Assembly: GCF_963259705.1 (NCBI RefSeq)
Contig: NC_081844.1
Location: forward strand, 44,023,341 to 44,087,340
Reading direction: 5' to 3'
DNA from: Myotis daubentonii
Taxonomy: Eukaryota > Chordata > Mammalia > Chiroptera > Vespertilionidae
Length of the DNA: 64,000 nucleotides
Position numbers and translations under genes: made by a program. Below are positions 43,406 to 53,809 of the stretch, piece after piece. The notes below the pieces were generated by a model. The model made no database searches. It saw only the letters and a program-made list of their open reading frames with translations, and was not told the DNA's origin. Positions within the stretch are counted from its first letter, which is position 1, and every line of letters starts with the position of its first letter.

Positions 43406-46095
43406 TTAGCATATAAATATTATTGATTTAAAAACACAAAATCTCTGAAAGGTATTTGAACAGTTATGACTAAACAGTGAAACATTCCTGGTGGTAAAAG
43501 AATTGGACAGGCTAAAATGCAAGGCCTCATTCTCCAAACAAGTATTTGATCTCTGTCCTAGTCATCTGCCCCAGTAATGACACCCCTCCTGGGGTCAATG
43601 ATGGACCATGTACAGGTCAAATTGGAGAGAGTCATGGGATACAGGAGAGTGAAAACATTTTAGGTGATATAATACTTTATGATGCCTCCATATTATATCA
43701 TGTAGTTATCTAGCTGATCGTGCACCAACATAGCATAAGATTTTTGCAATCGCTGCTACTTGTACACAAGATTTTTATCGTCTTCTTTTTTACTTACCTG
43801 TATTTTAACAAATCATTATAATCATTTAAATTTTCAAAATACAATGAAACCAGAGGTATCTGATGTCTTTGAATTGTCTATCTTGTAAACCAAGTGACTT
43901 GCATATACTAGTATAAAGTCTAGCAGGGGCTCCATTATATACAAAGAGTATTAACTGTTCAACTGCCAGTGAGTTCCCCTCCATTGATATTTTTTTCTCA
44001 AAGTGAAGATTGGAAAATATTCACCTGTGACTCTAGGAAATAGGCTGTTCAACACATAGGGTAAAATAGCATATGTAAGCCCATGGCTTCTTCCCAAAAG
44101 GGTTGTGTAAGCTCTAAACTCACTGTATCATCTCATGCAGGATTTATTCATCATCATTATTATGCCATAGGGACTGGGAATCCAGTGATGGTTCACACCG
44201 GCCAGGACGAAGCCTGGAAGTGGGAGTTTTCGTGTTGAAGGGATGCTCGAGGTTTTCCTTTATGGTCAATGTGTTATTCAGTGTCGTAGTTTATAGGTCG
44301 ATATATTTTACCATATGGCAGCATGAGCTTCATTTGCCTGTTTCATGAATGATATGTACCAGATGTTTATTTTTAATGTGAGCATCATTTTGGAATATGT
44401 GAATCATAAAAATATACTATGAAACCCAACTAATGAGATTACTCAGTTAGGTAACCATATTCATAGCTAAGTACCCGTCCAATCAGCATATTGATGAAAG
44501 CTTATTGAAATCTTCAACTGTTTTCTTCTATTTTTCCACTAAATTAAAAAAAAAGAAAACTTTTTACAAAGCACCATTTTTAGATCATTTGAATGATGCT
44601 AATAGTGTGAGTCAACATGGATCTAAATTGAAGTACACAGGGCTCCTTGCCTTTAACAACGGTGGTTATTGCCTTCATTAAGGAAAAGAAAGGAAACACA
44701 GCATTACATGGATTAGAATCATAGAGCTCACGCACAATTAGCATATCCTTTGTAGATAGCTTTCTTTTGTTCTTCTGGAACAGAGAATCAAGAACAGTAT
44801 TGTGCAAGATCCACGCAATATAAGGAGCTACACAATCAATCCTGCTTTACCATTACTTTAAAGTACTCAGGTCTTGCAAAAAGCTACCATGTAGGTTGCT
44901 TGGTGTAAAAAAAAAAAAAGTATGCAGGTCTTAGAGAATCTCATTGTAAGTGATTTATTTTAGTTTAACATTTAATTTGTTAACAGGGTGACTTCCTTTC
45001 TCCTGATTTATTTCATTTATTATTTATCAGTCTTTGCACCTTTATTAACATAGCATAGGAATGACTTTATGAGACCTGCGAAAATTACAGGAATTATCTA
45101 TATAGGACCTTACATTTTAGGCTGTTTAATTATTTTACCATCAAAATGACCCAATTGTTCATCAATAAATTTATCATTACTTAATAGTGTATCTTACTCT
45201 ATAACAGTGATTCAGTAAAAAAGTTGGGGACAGAAGAATATTTATTAACACTTCCAAGTATTCTTCCACCACAGTGGATTTGGCACTATTTATACATTGA
45301 TTATTTCATTAAACAAGCATATGTATTAAAATTAGATGCCCATACTTCCTGATATTGTGTTAGTTTTGTACGTATTTCCACATGTATATGACATCACATA
45401 TATATTTTTAAAAAATGAATCATCCAACAGAAAAGGCACTAGCTAGGTTACAGCAAGATTTAAATTCATTTGAATAAATATATAAACTAAAAAATAAATG
45501 TAGAATACACATTTTTATCTTAAAAATATTAAAACTCTTTTTGTAGTGGGCTTGAAATATCCATATTGAATTCTTTAGCAACCTAAAATTCAGGCAATAA
45601 AAAATATAAAACCCTAATTCCTGTTGCTGAAAGCAAGGTAACTTCAATTGTGAGTGAACATTTTATATTGCACAAATAATGGAATTTTAATGAGTTTGCT
45701 AATGGAATATGCCAACATTATAATTTAACCTTGCCTGAACATCTTCTATATGCAAGTTTTGGTGCTGACTAATAATAAGAAAAAAATAATACTAATGATT
45801 AGACTTAAGTGGACTAAATTAGTAACAATACAAAATAACATAAAATACATGCAATATACTAGACAAGCCACATATTCTGAGAAATTACTGTGAGTAATTC
45901 TTATTAATTACAAAATTAATAAGGTCAGAAAAAACATCTCTGGCAGAGGAAATGATAAGTAAAGAATTAAATGATCAGTTTTTACAAGAGGAATTTTGCC
46001 CATAATCACATAGTCAACAAGGCAGAGCCAGGGCTCCAAAGTCCTTCCTTGCTTTACCTGAAGGGAAAAATGGAGTACATTAAGATGCTCAGATA
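43406..46095. other. Long unassigned interval
   Basis: About 2.7 kb of AT-rich sequence without recognisable genes. A weak MIR-like tail (CATAATCACATAGTCAACAA, GGCAGAGCCAGGGCTCC) is at 45990-46035. The 75-codon antisense frames at 44580-44807 and 45420-45647 have no recognised domains. Confidence 0.35.
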
Positions 46096-46259
46096 CGCCT
46101 GACCAGTGTGTCTCAGTGATTGAGCATTGACCTATGAACTAGGAGGTCATGGTTGGATTCTGGGTCAGGGTAAATGCCTGGGTTGTAGGCTCGGTCCCTA
46201 GTAGGGGAGATGCAGGGGGAAGCCTATCAGTGATTCTCTTTCATTGATGTTTCTATCTC
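46096..46259 (+). mobile_element. Ves SINE lacking its 3' tail
   Basis: CCTGACCAGTGTGTCTCAGT, GGTCATGGTTGGATTCTGG, TGTAGGCTCGGTCCCTAG and CATTGATGTTTCTATCTC; it then stops without the CTCTCCCTTCCTC and A-rich end. The next base begins Helitron sequence. Confidence 0.85.
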
Positions 46260-46581
46260 AGGGCCTCCAGATCAATCACCACACAGAGGGAGGCCCTGCC
46301 CACCCACTGCAGCGCCGTCGGATGGGTAGCCTGGGCCTTCCTCTTTGGGGCGATCGATCACAGAGCCCCCCATCAATTGCCCCACAGAGGGTGGCCTGGT
46401 CCTCCCTCTGCTGGGCGATTGTGGGGCGATGTCAGGGCCCCCTGACCAATCGCATCGCACCTGCCTTGGATGGCCTGGCACCAGTGCGTGTCAGAGCGTG
46501 GCATCTGGAAGGTCATCCAGAGGGTCCTTCTGCTGTTCGGTCATTCGGTCGATTTGCATATTACGCTTTTATTATTATTGA
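46260..46581 (-). mobile_element. Helitron, antisense, 3' terminus missing
   Basis: The right end TTTGCATATTACGCTTTTAT, TATTATTGA is a reversed Helitron 5' end. The left end lacks the CTAG-hairpin terminus and is fused to a tailless Ves SINE. GC-rich interior; the 69-124-codon frames inside are artefacts. Confidence 0.78.
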
Positions 46582-46583
46582 TT

Positions 46584-46667
46584 ATCTAGGGACACGCAGG
46601 AAAATTTACATCATTTAAATCTAGGGACAAAATCTAGGGACACGCAGGAAAATTTACATCATTTAAA
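46584..46667 (+). repeat. 48-bp tandem duplication (1.75 copies)
   Basis: A 36-base segment starting ATCTAGGGACACGCAGGAAA occurs identically at 46584-46619 and 46632-46667, immediately right of the Helitron 5' end. Confidence 0.95.
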
Positions 46668-46669
46668 GA

Positions 46670-47999
46670 GAATACAAACATTTTTTGTTTGGGAAAACAA
46701 CTAGAAAATAAGTAGTCTATAGGAAAATGAGAACTATGAAACATTTAATTCCAAGAAACTTATTAGGTTAAAAGAGATTTAAAAAAAGTGCTTTGCTCAA
46801 CATGTATGCTTAAACAGAATGAAGAATATTGTTAATGTCAGTTAATCATCGGGATAGTGAATAATAATGTAAAAAATGTGCTGGGATAAGCTGCAGCTGA
46901 ACGTCACTAAACCAATGACTCTGATGGAAACGAAAGTCACTAACAGAAATTAAATCTGCTTTTAAGAGTATGAGAACAAGATGGAGAAAACCAGTGGAGG
47001 ATGAAAGATAGAGACTTAATGAATCAGAAGGACAGAATTAAAATTACTATTAAGACTATTCCATAGGATTTTTTTATCACTCAGCTGCATGGGAAAGTGT
47101 TATAATAACACTCTTTAAACATTGTATGAAGCGGGATTCAACTTGATTGAGACTTTAAATTGCAGAAAACTTTTTGTATAAGCTGATAATTTTTTAAGTG
47201 ATAGAAAGTATTTAAGAGCATGCCTGGCGAGTCCTGGCTAGGGCAAAGGCTTTTGCTAGCTTTCAATGTTTTTTTTTTCCTATTTAATCTTATTTGAAAG
47301 GTTCAGAATTCTGCTGCTGCCCTGCAACTCTTCCTGTTTTTGTCAGTGGATCAGGGGAAATAAGTCATACAGCATGCACATAAAGACATTAAAGGGAGAC
47401 TGCTGTTTACAACACGTTATCTTGAGAATGGGGACAACCACAGCGATCCCAGCTTATGAGAAAGCACTGAGAAAATACAGGCATGCACCTCTCACACACA
47501 TTCCTAGTTTACTAAGTGCATGAGCTGATTCTTCCCTCGTGTAAGAGGAAAACATCTTCTTTATATACAGAGAACAGAATGGAGGTATTGAAAACATGCT
47601 GCTTCTAATGACTGTATTCATGCAGCAATTTTTCTCTCATTTTTTTCTTTTTCCAGCCCACTTTCCTAATGGATTTTTTGCTTATAAAAAACAACAACTG
47701 TCTGGATGAAGTATTAGAATGCAATCCAGCAAATAAGTGGTAGCTTATGTTTTTGTTTACTAGCCTAAAAGACTCAGGATAAATGGGGTGAACTATGGAC
47801 CAACACATGAAAGAAACTTTCTAAAGTACTTGAATCCAGGAATTTCACATTTTTTCTTAGAATTTGGGATACATAGGTGTTAGTATTTAAGTGACAGGCA
47901 TGTGTATATTCTTCATATCACCCAAATTCTCTAATATGTCTATATCTATAATATCTGATGATATTCAGAGTGTCCTATAAATAGTGCCATTATTATATT
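46670..47999. other. Unassigned interval
   Basis: No gene or repeat recognised. The 85-codon frame at 47266-47523 has no domain. Confidence 0.35.
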
Positions 48000-48164
48000 A
48001 CTAGTGCTTTATTTTCTCATAGTTCTGGAAGTCAGAAGTTCAAGATCAAGCTGGTGTCAGGATTATTATTTTCTGTAGACTCTCTCCTTGGCTTGTAGAT
48101 GACCATTACTCTCAGTGTCATCACATGTTCTTTGTCTTTGTGTATCTGTGTCCTATCTCCTCTT

Positions 48165-50048
48165 ATAAGGATACCAGAACTACTTCAAAAGTGAAACCAA
48201 AAAACGGAAGGGACATCACCCAGAACCACAGGAACGCTGGCTGAGTGGAAGTCCTACAACTAGGAGGAAAGAGAAACGCACACGGACACTCAGAGGAGGC
48301 GCAGTGCTGAAGTCAAATTCTGAGGTGTGGAGTACGCGGAGCGGGCTGGCGGCGGAGGGCACGGTTGTTGTTTTCAATCAGGAGGGAGTTGCAGACTCTG
48401 AGCACCAGATCCGGGCGAGTCTTTAGGGACCCAGACTCAAACGGGAGAAGCGGGGCTGTCTGGCTTCGGTCAGAGCGAGTGCAGCTTTCTCTCCCAGCTT
48501 TGCAGCGGGTGCTGGGACTCAGAGAGGCAGAGCCCCTGGGGACAGGACTAAGAGCCGCCATAACTGCTCTCTCCGGCCCACCCTGTTGATCCTGTGTGAC
48601 CCGCCCCGCCCAAGCCCTGCACAGAGGCATTTGCCGGATAGCCTCAGGCAAAGGCTAGATTAGCACCTCCCTAGAGGACAGAAGTTCTCTCACTGCTGAC
48701 ACAGCTGATTCTCATAGCCACTTGGCCGGGAGGTCAAACCCTCCCTGGAATTAGCTACAACAATCAAGATTTAACTATAAGACTGCGAACAAAGACCACT
48801 AGGGGGTGCACCAAGGAAGCATAACAAAATGCGGAGACAAAGAAACAGGACAAAATTGTCAAAGGAAGATATAGAGTTCAGAACCACACTTTTAAGGTCT
48901 CTCAAGAACTGTTTAGAAGCCGCCGATAAACTTAATGAGATCTACACGAAAACTAATAAGACCCTCGATCTTATATTGGGGAACCAACTAGAAATTAAGC
49001 ATACACGGACTGAAATAACGAATATTATACAGACGCCCGACAGCAGACCAGAGGAGTGCAAGAATCAAGTCAATGATTTGAAATGCGAGGAAGCAAAAAA
49101 CATCCAACCGGAAAAGCAAAATGAAAAAAGAATCCAAAAATGCGAGGATAGTGTAAGGAGCCTCTGGGACAGCTTCAAGCATACCAACATCAGAATTATA
49201 GGGGTGCCAGAAGATGAGAGAGACCAAGATATTGAAAACCTATTTGAAGAAATAATGACAGAAAACTTCCCCCACCTGGTGAAAGAAATGGACTTACAGG
49301 TCCAAGAAGCGCGGAGAACCCCAAACAAAAGGAATCCAAAGAGGACCACACCAAGACACATCATAATTAAAATGCCAAGAGCAAAAGATAAAGAGAGAAT
49401 CTTAAAAACAGCAAGAGAAAGAAACTCAGTCACCTACAAGGGAATACCCATACGACTGTCAGCTGATTTCTCAACAGAAACTTTGCAGGCCAGAAGGGAG
49501 TGGCAAGAAATATTCAAAGTGATGAATACCAAGAACCTACAACCAAGATTACTTTATCCAGCAAAGCTATCATTCAGAATTGAAGGTCAGATAAAGAGCT
49601 TCACAGATAAGGAAAAGCTAAAGGAGTTCATCACCACCAAACCAGGATTATATGAAATGCTGAAAGGTATCCTTTAAGAAGAGGAAGAGGAAGAAAAAGG
49701 TAAAGATACAAATTATGAACAACAAATATGCATCTATCAACAAGTGAATCTAAGAATCAAGTGAATAAATAATCTGATGAACAGAATGAACTGTTGATTA
49801 TAATAGAATCAGGGACATAGAAAGGGAATGGACTGACTATTCTTGGGGGGGGAAAGGGGTGTGGGAGATGTGGGAAGAGACTGGACAAAAATCGTGCACC
49901 TATGGATGAGGACAGTGGATGGGGAGTGAGGGCGGAGGGTGGGGCGGGAACTGGGAGGAGGGGAGTTATAGGGGGGAAAAAAAAAGAGGAACAAATGTAA
50001 TAATCTGAACAATAAAGATTTAATTAAAAAAAAAAATAAGGATACCAG
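48165..50048 (+). mobile_element. ORF1-only LINE (half-L1 / HAL1-type), second copy, 51 bp short at the 5' end
   Basis: Element 48178-50035 (1858 bp), colinear with 25626-27476. The first 51 bp, including the YY1-like site, are missing. 13-bp target duplication ATAAGGATACCAG at 48165-48177 and 50036-50048. Intact ORF1, no ORF2, same linker and G-rich 3' UTR, AATAAA at 50011 and an A tail. Two 5'-near-complete copies sharing one ORF2-less structure show that this deleted form is itself the propagating unit. Confidence 0.93.
48829..49677 (+). CDS. LINE ORF1 protein (L1 ORF1p-like), intact, 282 aa
   Basis: Same protein as at 26273-27121 with about ten differences: residues 12 (Lys for Met), 54 (Leu for Arg), 57, 60, 77 (Cys for Arg), 118 (His for Arg), 131, 132, 161 and 209 (Arg for Gly). 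Most lie in the coiled-coil and RRM entry; the C-terminal YPAKLSF and LQARREW motifs are unchanged. No stop or frameshift. The absence of a upstream YY1-like start element makes expression from its own promoter less likely. Confidence 0.92.
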   Translation: MRRQRNRTKLSKEDIEFRTTLLRSLKNCLEAADKLNEIYTKTNKTLDLILGNQLEIKHTRTEITNIIQTPDSRPEECKNQVNDLKCEEAKNIQPEKQNEKRIQKCEDSVRSLWDSFKHTNIRIIGVPEDERDQDIENLFEEIMTENFPHLVKEMDLQVQEARRTPNKRNPKRTTPRHIIIKMPRAKDKERILKTARERNSVTYKGIPIRLSADFSTETLQARREWQEIFKVMNTKNLQPRLLYPAKLSFRIEGQIKSFTDKEKLKEFITTKPGLYEMLKGIL

Positions 50049-50260
50049 TCATTTTGGATTAGAGTTCACTCATATGACCTCCTTGCACTTTAATTACCTC
50101 TTTAAATACCTTATCTGTAAGGGCAGTTGCATGTTGAAGTATTGGGTGTAAAGATTTCAACATATAAATTTGGGAAGGCATAATTCAGCCCATAACACAT
50201 AGTATAATTTTACAAATGAGAAAATTGAATCACAGAACACTCTATTCCTTCAAAATCTCT

Positions 50261-50593
50261 TTAGCAAGTGAAATGAAAAACAAAACACCACTGGCATTTA
50301 TATCTGGGTGCCTTTGATGTTAAAGTTCAAGTTCCTTCTTCCCATCTCTACAACAAAGCATTTGGATGGTGCTTTGTCCATTGCGGGTATTTAAGTATTG
50401 GGTATTATGACTCCACATCTCATATAAATGTAGTAGCCAACAATACTAGCTATTCATTAAAGTCTCCCCTGCCCTTCTAAGGACATGCTAGTGAACATGT
50501 AGTATAATGCTATGATTGAGTTCTGGCTAACGGAATGTAGGTGGTAGTGATATCTCTATTAGGTTTGCCCTATCAACATCATATATATAAACA
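50261..50593. other. Mostly unassigned; possible LTR scrap
   Basis: A stretch near 50505-50545 (GATTGAGTTCTGGCTAACGG) resembles part of a MaLR LTR. Otherwise nothing recognised. Confidence 0.3.
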
Positions 50594-50660
50594 CTAGAGG
50601 CTCCAGGAGGTTGTTCAGCTTTCTAGTCTAATTAGCATATTATGCTTTTATTATTATAGA
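50594..50660 (-). mobile_element. Minimal Helitron (67 bp), unit 1 of a tandem array
   Basis: CTAGAGGCTCCAGGAGGTTG at the left and ATTATGCTTTTATTATTATA, GA at the right, i.e. both Helitron termini with almost nothing between and no GTGCAC hairpin. The next Helitron starts at the following base. Confidence 0.75.
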
Positions 50661-51482
50661 CTAAAGGCCCGGTGCACAAAAATTTGTGCACTCGGCGGGG
50701 GGGGGAAGGAGGGGGGGTTCCTCAGCCTGGCCTGTGCCCTCTCACAGTCTGGGACCCCTTGGGAGATAACGACCTGGTGGCTTAGGCCTGCTCCCGGGTG
50801 GCAGAGGGCAGGCCCAATCCCTAGATGCAGCCCATGGTCGGGCTCAGAGCAGGGCCTATTGGGGAGTTGGGGTGCTGCCCCTGTCATGCACAGAGCAAGG
50901 CAGATCAGGAGGTTGTGATGCCACCCTCAGTCACGCCCAGGGTAGGGCCGATTGGGGGGTTGGGGCACCGCCCCCTGTCACACTCAAGGCAGGGTCGATG
51001 GGGAGGTTGCGGCACCACCCCCTGTCAACGCACAGAGCAGGGCCAATCAGGGGGTTGGGGAGCTCCCCCCTGTCACGCACAGAGCAGGGCCAATCAGGGG
51101 GTTGAGGACCTGCCCCCTGTCACACACAGAGCAGGGCGGATCAGGGGGTTGGGGTGCCAACCTCTATCACCCACAGAACAGGGCCAATCAGGGGGTTGGG
51201 GCGCCGCCACTGTCACACACAGAGCCACAAGGCAATCAGGGAGTTGGGGAGCTCCCCCCTATCAGGCACAGAGCTGATAAGGGGGTTGGGGCACCTTCCC
51301 CTGTCACGAACAGAGCAGGGCGGATAGGGAGGTTGTGGCCCTGCCCCCTGTCACACACAGAGCCTCAGAGCGATCAGGGGGTTTGGGCGCTGCCCCCTGT
51401 CACGCTGATCCTGGTGCCGGGAGCCCTCGCGGCTCTGCTGATCCCGGTGCTGGGAGGCATATTACCCTTTTACTATATAGGA
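50661..51482 (-). mobile_element. Helitron with internal 47-bp minisatellite, unit 2 of the array
   Basis: CTAAAGGCCCGGTGCACAAA with hairpin GTGCACAAAAATTTGTGCAC at the left; CCCTTTTACTATATAGGA at the right. Between about 50836 and 51400 lie about 12 copies of a 47-bp unit (CAGAGCAGGGCCAATCAGGG, then GGTTGGGG and CCCCCTGTCACGCA). The long frames here (150 and 177 codons) arise because the repeat has few stops in any frame; they are not genes. Confidence 0.88.
50836..51400. repeat. 47-bp GC-rich minisatellite inside a Helitron
   Basis: About 12 diverged units; consensus elements AGAGCAGGGC, AATCAGGGGGTTGGGG and CCCCTGTCAC. G-tracts of 4-6 recur once per unit. Confidence 0.9.
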
Positions 51483-52042
51483 TAGAGGCCTGGTGCACGG
51501 GTGGGGACCAGCTGGTTTACCCTGAAGGGTGTCCTGGATCAGGGTCCCCACTGGGGTGCCTGGCCAGCCTGGATGAGGGGATGATGGCTGTTTTCAGGCT
51601 GTCAGGTGACTAAAGCTCCCAACCGCTCCTTTTTTTCTTTTCTTTTTTTAATTCTGGGCCAGCTTTAGCTCTGAGGCTTGGCTCCAGCTCTTAGGCCTTG
51701 GCTGCTGAAAGCAGGTAGCTGGTTTGTTTGGGTTCTATAATAGAAACAGTGTTTCAACTCCAGCTCTGAGATTCCGGCTGGCTGAAAGCAGGTTTCTGGG
51801 GTTTTGTTTAGCTTCTATATTTGTAACAATGTTTCAAACTGCAAGCTCAGAGGCCAGAAACGGCAGGCGGGGAACCTTGGCTTCCTCCGTCACTGAAACA
51901 AGCAAGCCTCATGTTTGCTTCAAGCTGCCTGGCTGCCAGCAGCCATCTTGGCTGGCAGTTAATTTGCATATCACCCTGATTAGCCAATGGGAAGGGTAGC
52001 GGAGTGACACCAATTTGCATTTTTCTCTTTTATTAGTGTAGA
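51483..52042 (-). mobile_element. Helitron of a second family, unit 3 of the array
   Basis: TAGAGGCCTGGTGCACGGGT at the left and TTTCTCTTTTATTAGTGTAGA at the right. Its 5' terminal block (GGCAGTTAATTTGCATATCA, CCTGATTAGCCAATGGGAAG) is shared with 56515-57535, and its interior with 1-702. Three diverged AGCTCTGAG...GGCTGAAAGCAGGT units lie at 51660-51850. Confidence 0.82.
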
Positions 52043-52408
52043 CTGGAGGCCCAGTACACAATAATTTGTGCACTCGGGGTCCCTCAGCCCGGCCTGTGCC
52101 CTCTCAAGGTCTGGGACCCCTCGGGGGATGTCCACTTTCCAGCGGGGAGCATACCTAAGCTGCAGTCAGATATCTTTAGCGCTGCTGAGGAGCCAGGAGA
52201 GACTCCCACCACCACCGCTGTACTGGCAATCGTCAGCATGGCTTGTGGCTGAGCAGAGCTCCCCCTGTGGGAGTACACTGACAACCAGAGGGCAACTCCT
52301 GCACTGAGCGTCTACCTCCTGGTAGTCAGTGTGTGTCATAGTGACCAGTCATTCCCTGTTGTTCTGCTGTTAGGGTCAATTTGCATATTATCCTTTTATT
52401 ATATAGGA
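52043..52408 (-). mobile_element. Helitron, unit 4 of the array, complete
   Basis: CTGGAGGCCCAGTACACAAT with a hairpin-like ACACAATAATTTGTGCACTC at the left; TATCCTTTTATTATATAGGA at the right, followed by T. Related to 703-1164 in the opposite orientation. Confidence 0.87.
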
Positions 52409-53563
52409 TGGTAAAATAATCATAGTTTTTCTCTTATCTCTATTTTCTGGCATTTGATAGCACATGTTGCCTCTGGCAGGCCCCTGTTAGCCTGGGAGTC
52501 TAGAGGTCTGCACAGATCTCAGTCCTTCCCCTGCTATACATAATGCTTTATGGAAATGAGAAGCAAATAACAGTATTGAACCACTGAAATATCAGGGTTT
52601 ACCTGTTACAATATACAGATATAACTTAATTAAGGTAAGTAATGTAGGTGATAAAAAGTTAATAACCCCAGAAATCATAAGAAATTTTAGCTAGGCTCTA
52701 AGTTTCAGAAAACTAAGGACTGGTTAAAAACTTGGTATCCCAGTGCTTTCAGCAGAAAGATGCTATGGGCTTGAGAATTATTGCATTTTGTAATATCTTA
52801 TCTTGCTGTCTGGGTTTGAAAATAGAAACATAAATATGGACACTGAGTGATTAATAAAACCCTTGTTTCCGTTTAAGTAACTCAATCCCAATCTGACTCA
52901 GAATGAGTTCAGAGCCTCCAGACACCTGGCTGACTATGGTGCTTAAAAGCAAAATCTTGCACTGGGTTGACCCCACAGGTTTATAATAATTATTTACCCA
53001 TACTTGTAAACAAAATAAATCTTTCAATTTTTCTAAAATCTTTAAATATACAGTTGTTAGTTTTAATAATTTACTAGGCTTCCAATGCCTTGTTTTTAAT
53101 CTCATAATCTTTCTTTCTCATTTGGTTTGTTTTATTCTGTCATATATATTATCCCTTGCAAGATGTGAGTCTGTGAGTTTGAAATCATGACAAACAGGAA
53201 ATAAATGTTTAAAATTATATTTATTCTTACATTGAGATACAAAAATGTTGCAAGTTCAGGGAAAATAGAGTTGATCAGAAACACAAAAGCTGATTTAGAG
53301 ATGCCAATAAAAGAAACTGGATCTCTTTTTCACTTTAAGAAGGAAAAAGTATTTGAGGAGCACAAACCAAAAAAGCTAAAAAATTTTATCTACAATTTGC
53401 AGGTATGATAGGAATTTTCTATTGACGGAACAAAACCTGATATATGTAACATACACATTTACTTTCTTAGTAACAGCACAGTATTTTATTTTCTCACATA
53501 TATTTACTATTAAAATTCACTAATTACTTATCTCATAAAATTAATAATGTAATACAATTTTTA
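52409..53563. other. Unassigned interval
   Basis: No repeat terminus or gene recognised. The 84-codon antisense frame at 52851-53105 has no domain. Confidence 0.4.
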
Positions 53564-53809
53564 AAAATACATTTATGTTGGCCTGGCCGGTGTGCCTCAG
53601 TGGTTGAGCATCAACGTATGAACCAAGAGGTCACGGTTCCATTCTCAGTCAGGGCACATGCCCCGGTTGTGGGCTGGATCCCCAGTTGAGGGGGGACATC
53701 CAGGAGGCAGCCTACCAATGATTCTCTTTCATGATTGATGTTTATATATCCCCCTCCTTTTCTCTCTGAAATAAAAAATATGTATATTTAAAAAATAAAA
53801 TACATTTAT
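53564..53809 (+). mobile_element. Ves SINE with 13-bp target-site duplication
   Basis: Body 53577-53796: GGCCTGGCCGGTGTGCCTCA, GAGGTCACGGTTCCATTCTC, GCAGGAGGCAGCC-type segment and CTCTTTCATGATTGATG tail. Direct repeats AAAATACATTTAT at 53564-53576 and 53797-53809. Confidence 0.94.

Larger units (their letters stand above)
48000..50260 (-). mobile_element. MaLR LTR (MLT1-like), antisense, split by an ORF1-only LINE
   Basis: Reversed MLT1 landmarks: TAGTTCTGGAAGTCAGAAGT, CTCTCTCCTTGGCTTGTAGA, TCTCCTCTTATAAGGATACC before the insertion; GACCTCCTTGCACTTTAATT, CTCTTTAAATACCTTATCTG and GCATAATTCAGCCCATAACA after it. The two halves join across the LINE's target duplication. Confidence 0.7.

Noticed and set aside
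50836..51400. Regularly spaced repeats that superficially suggest a CRISPR array
   Set aside because: The whole unit is repeated with drift and there are no unique spacers; it lies in a eukaryotic Helitron.
50825..51485. Open frames of 150 and 177 codons rich in Gly, Pro and Gln
   Set aside because: They translate a 47-bp non-coding minisatellite in a Helitron; 47 is not a multiple of 3, so the same unit is read in all frames, and there is no domain.
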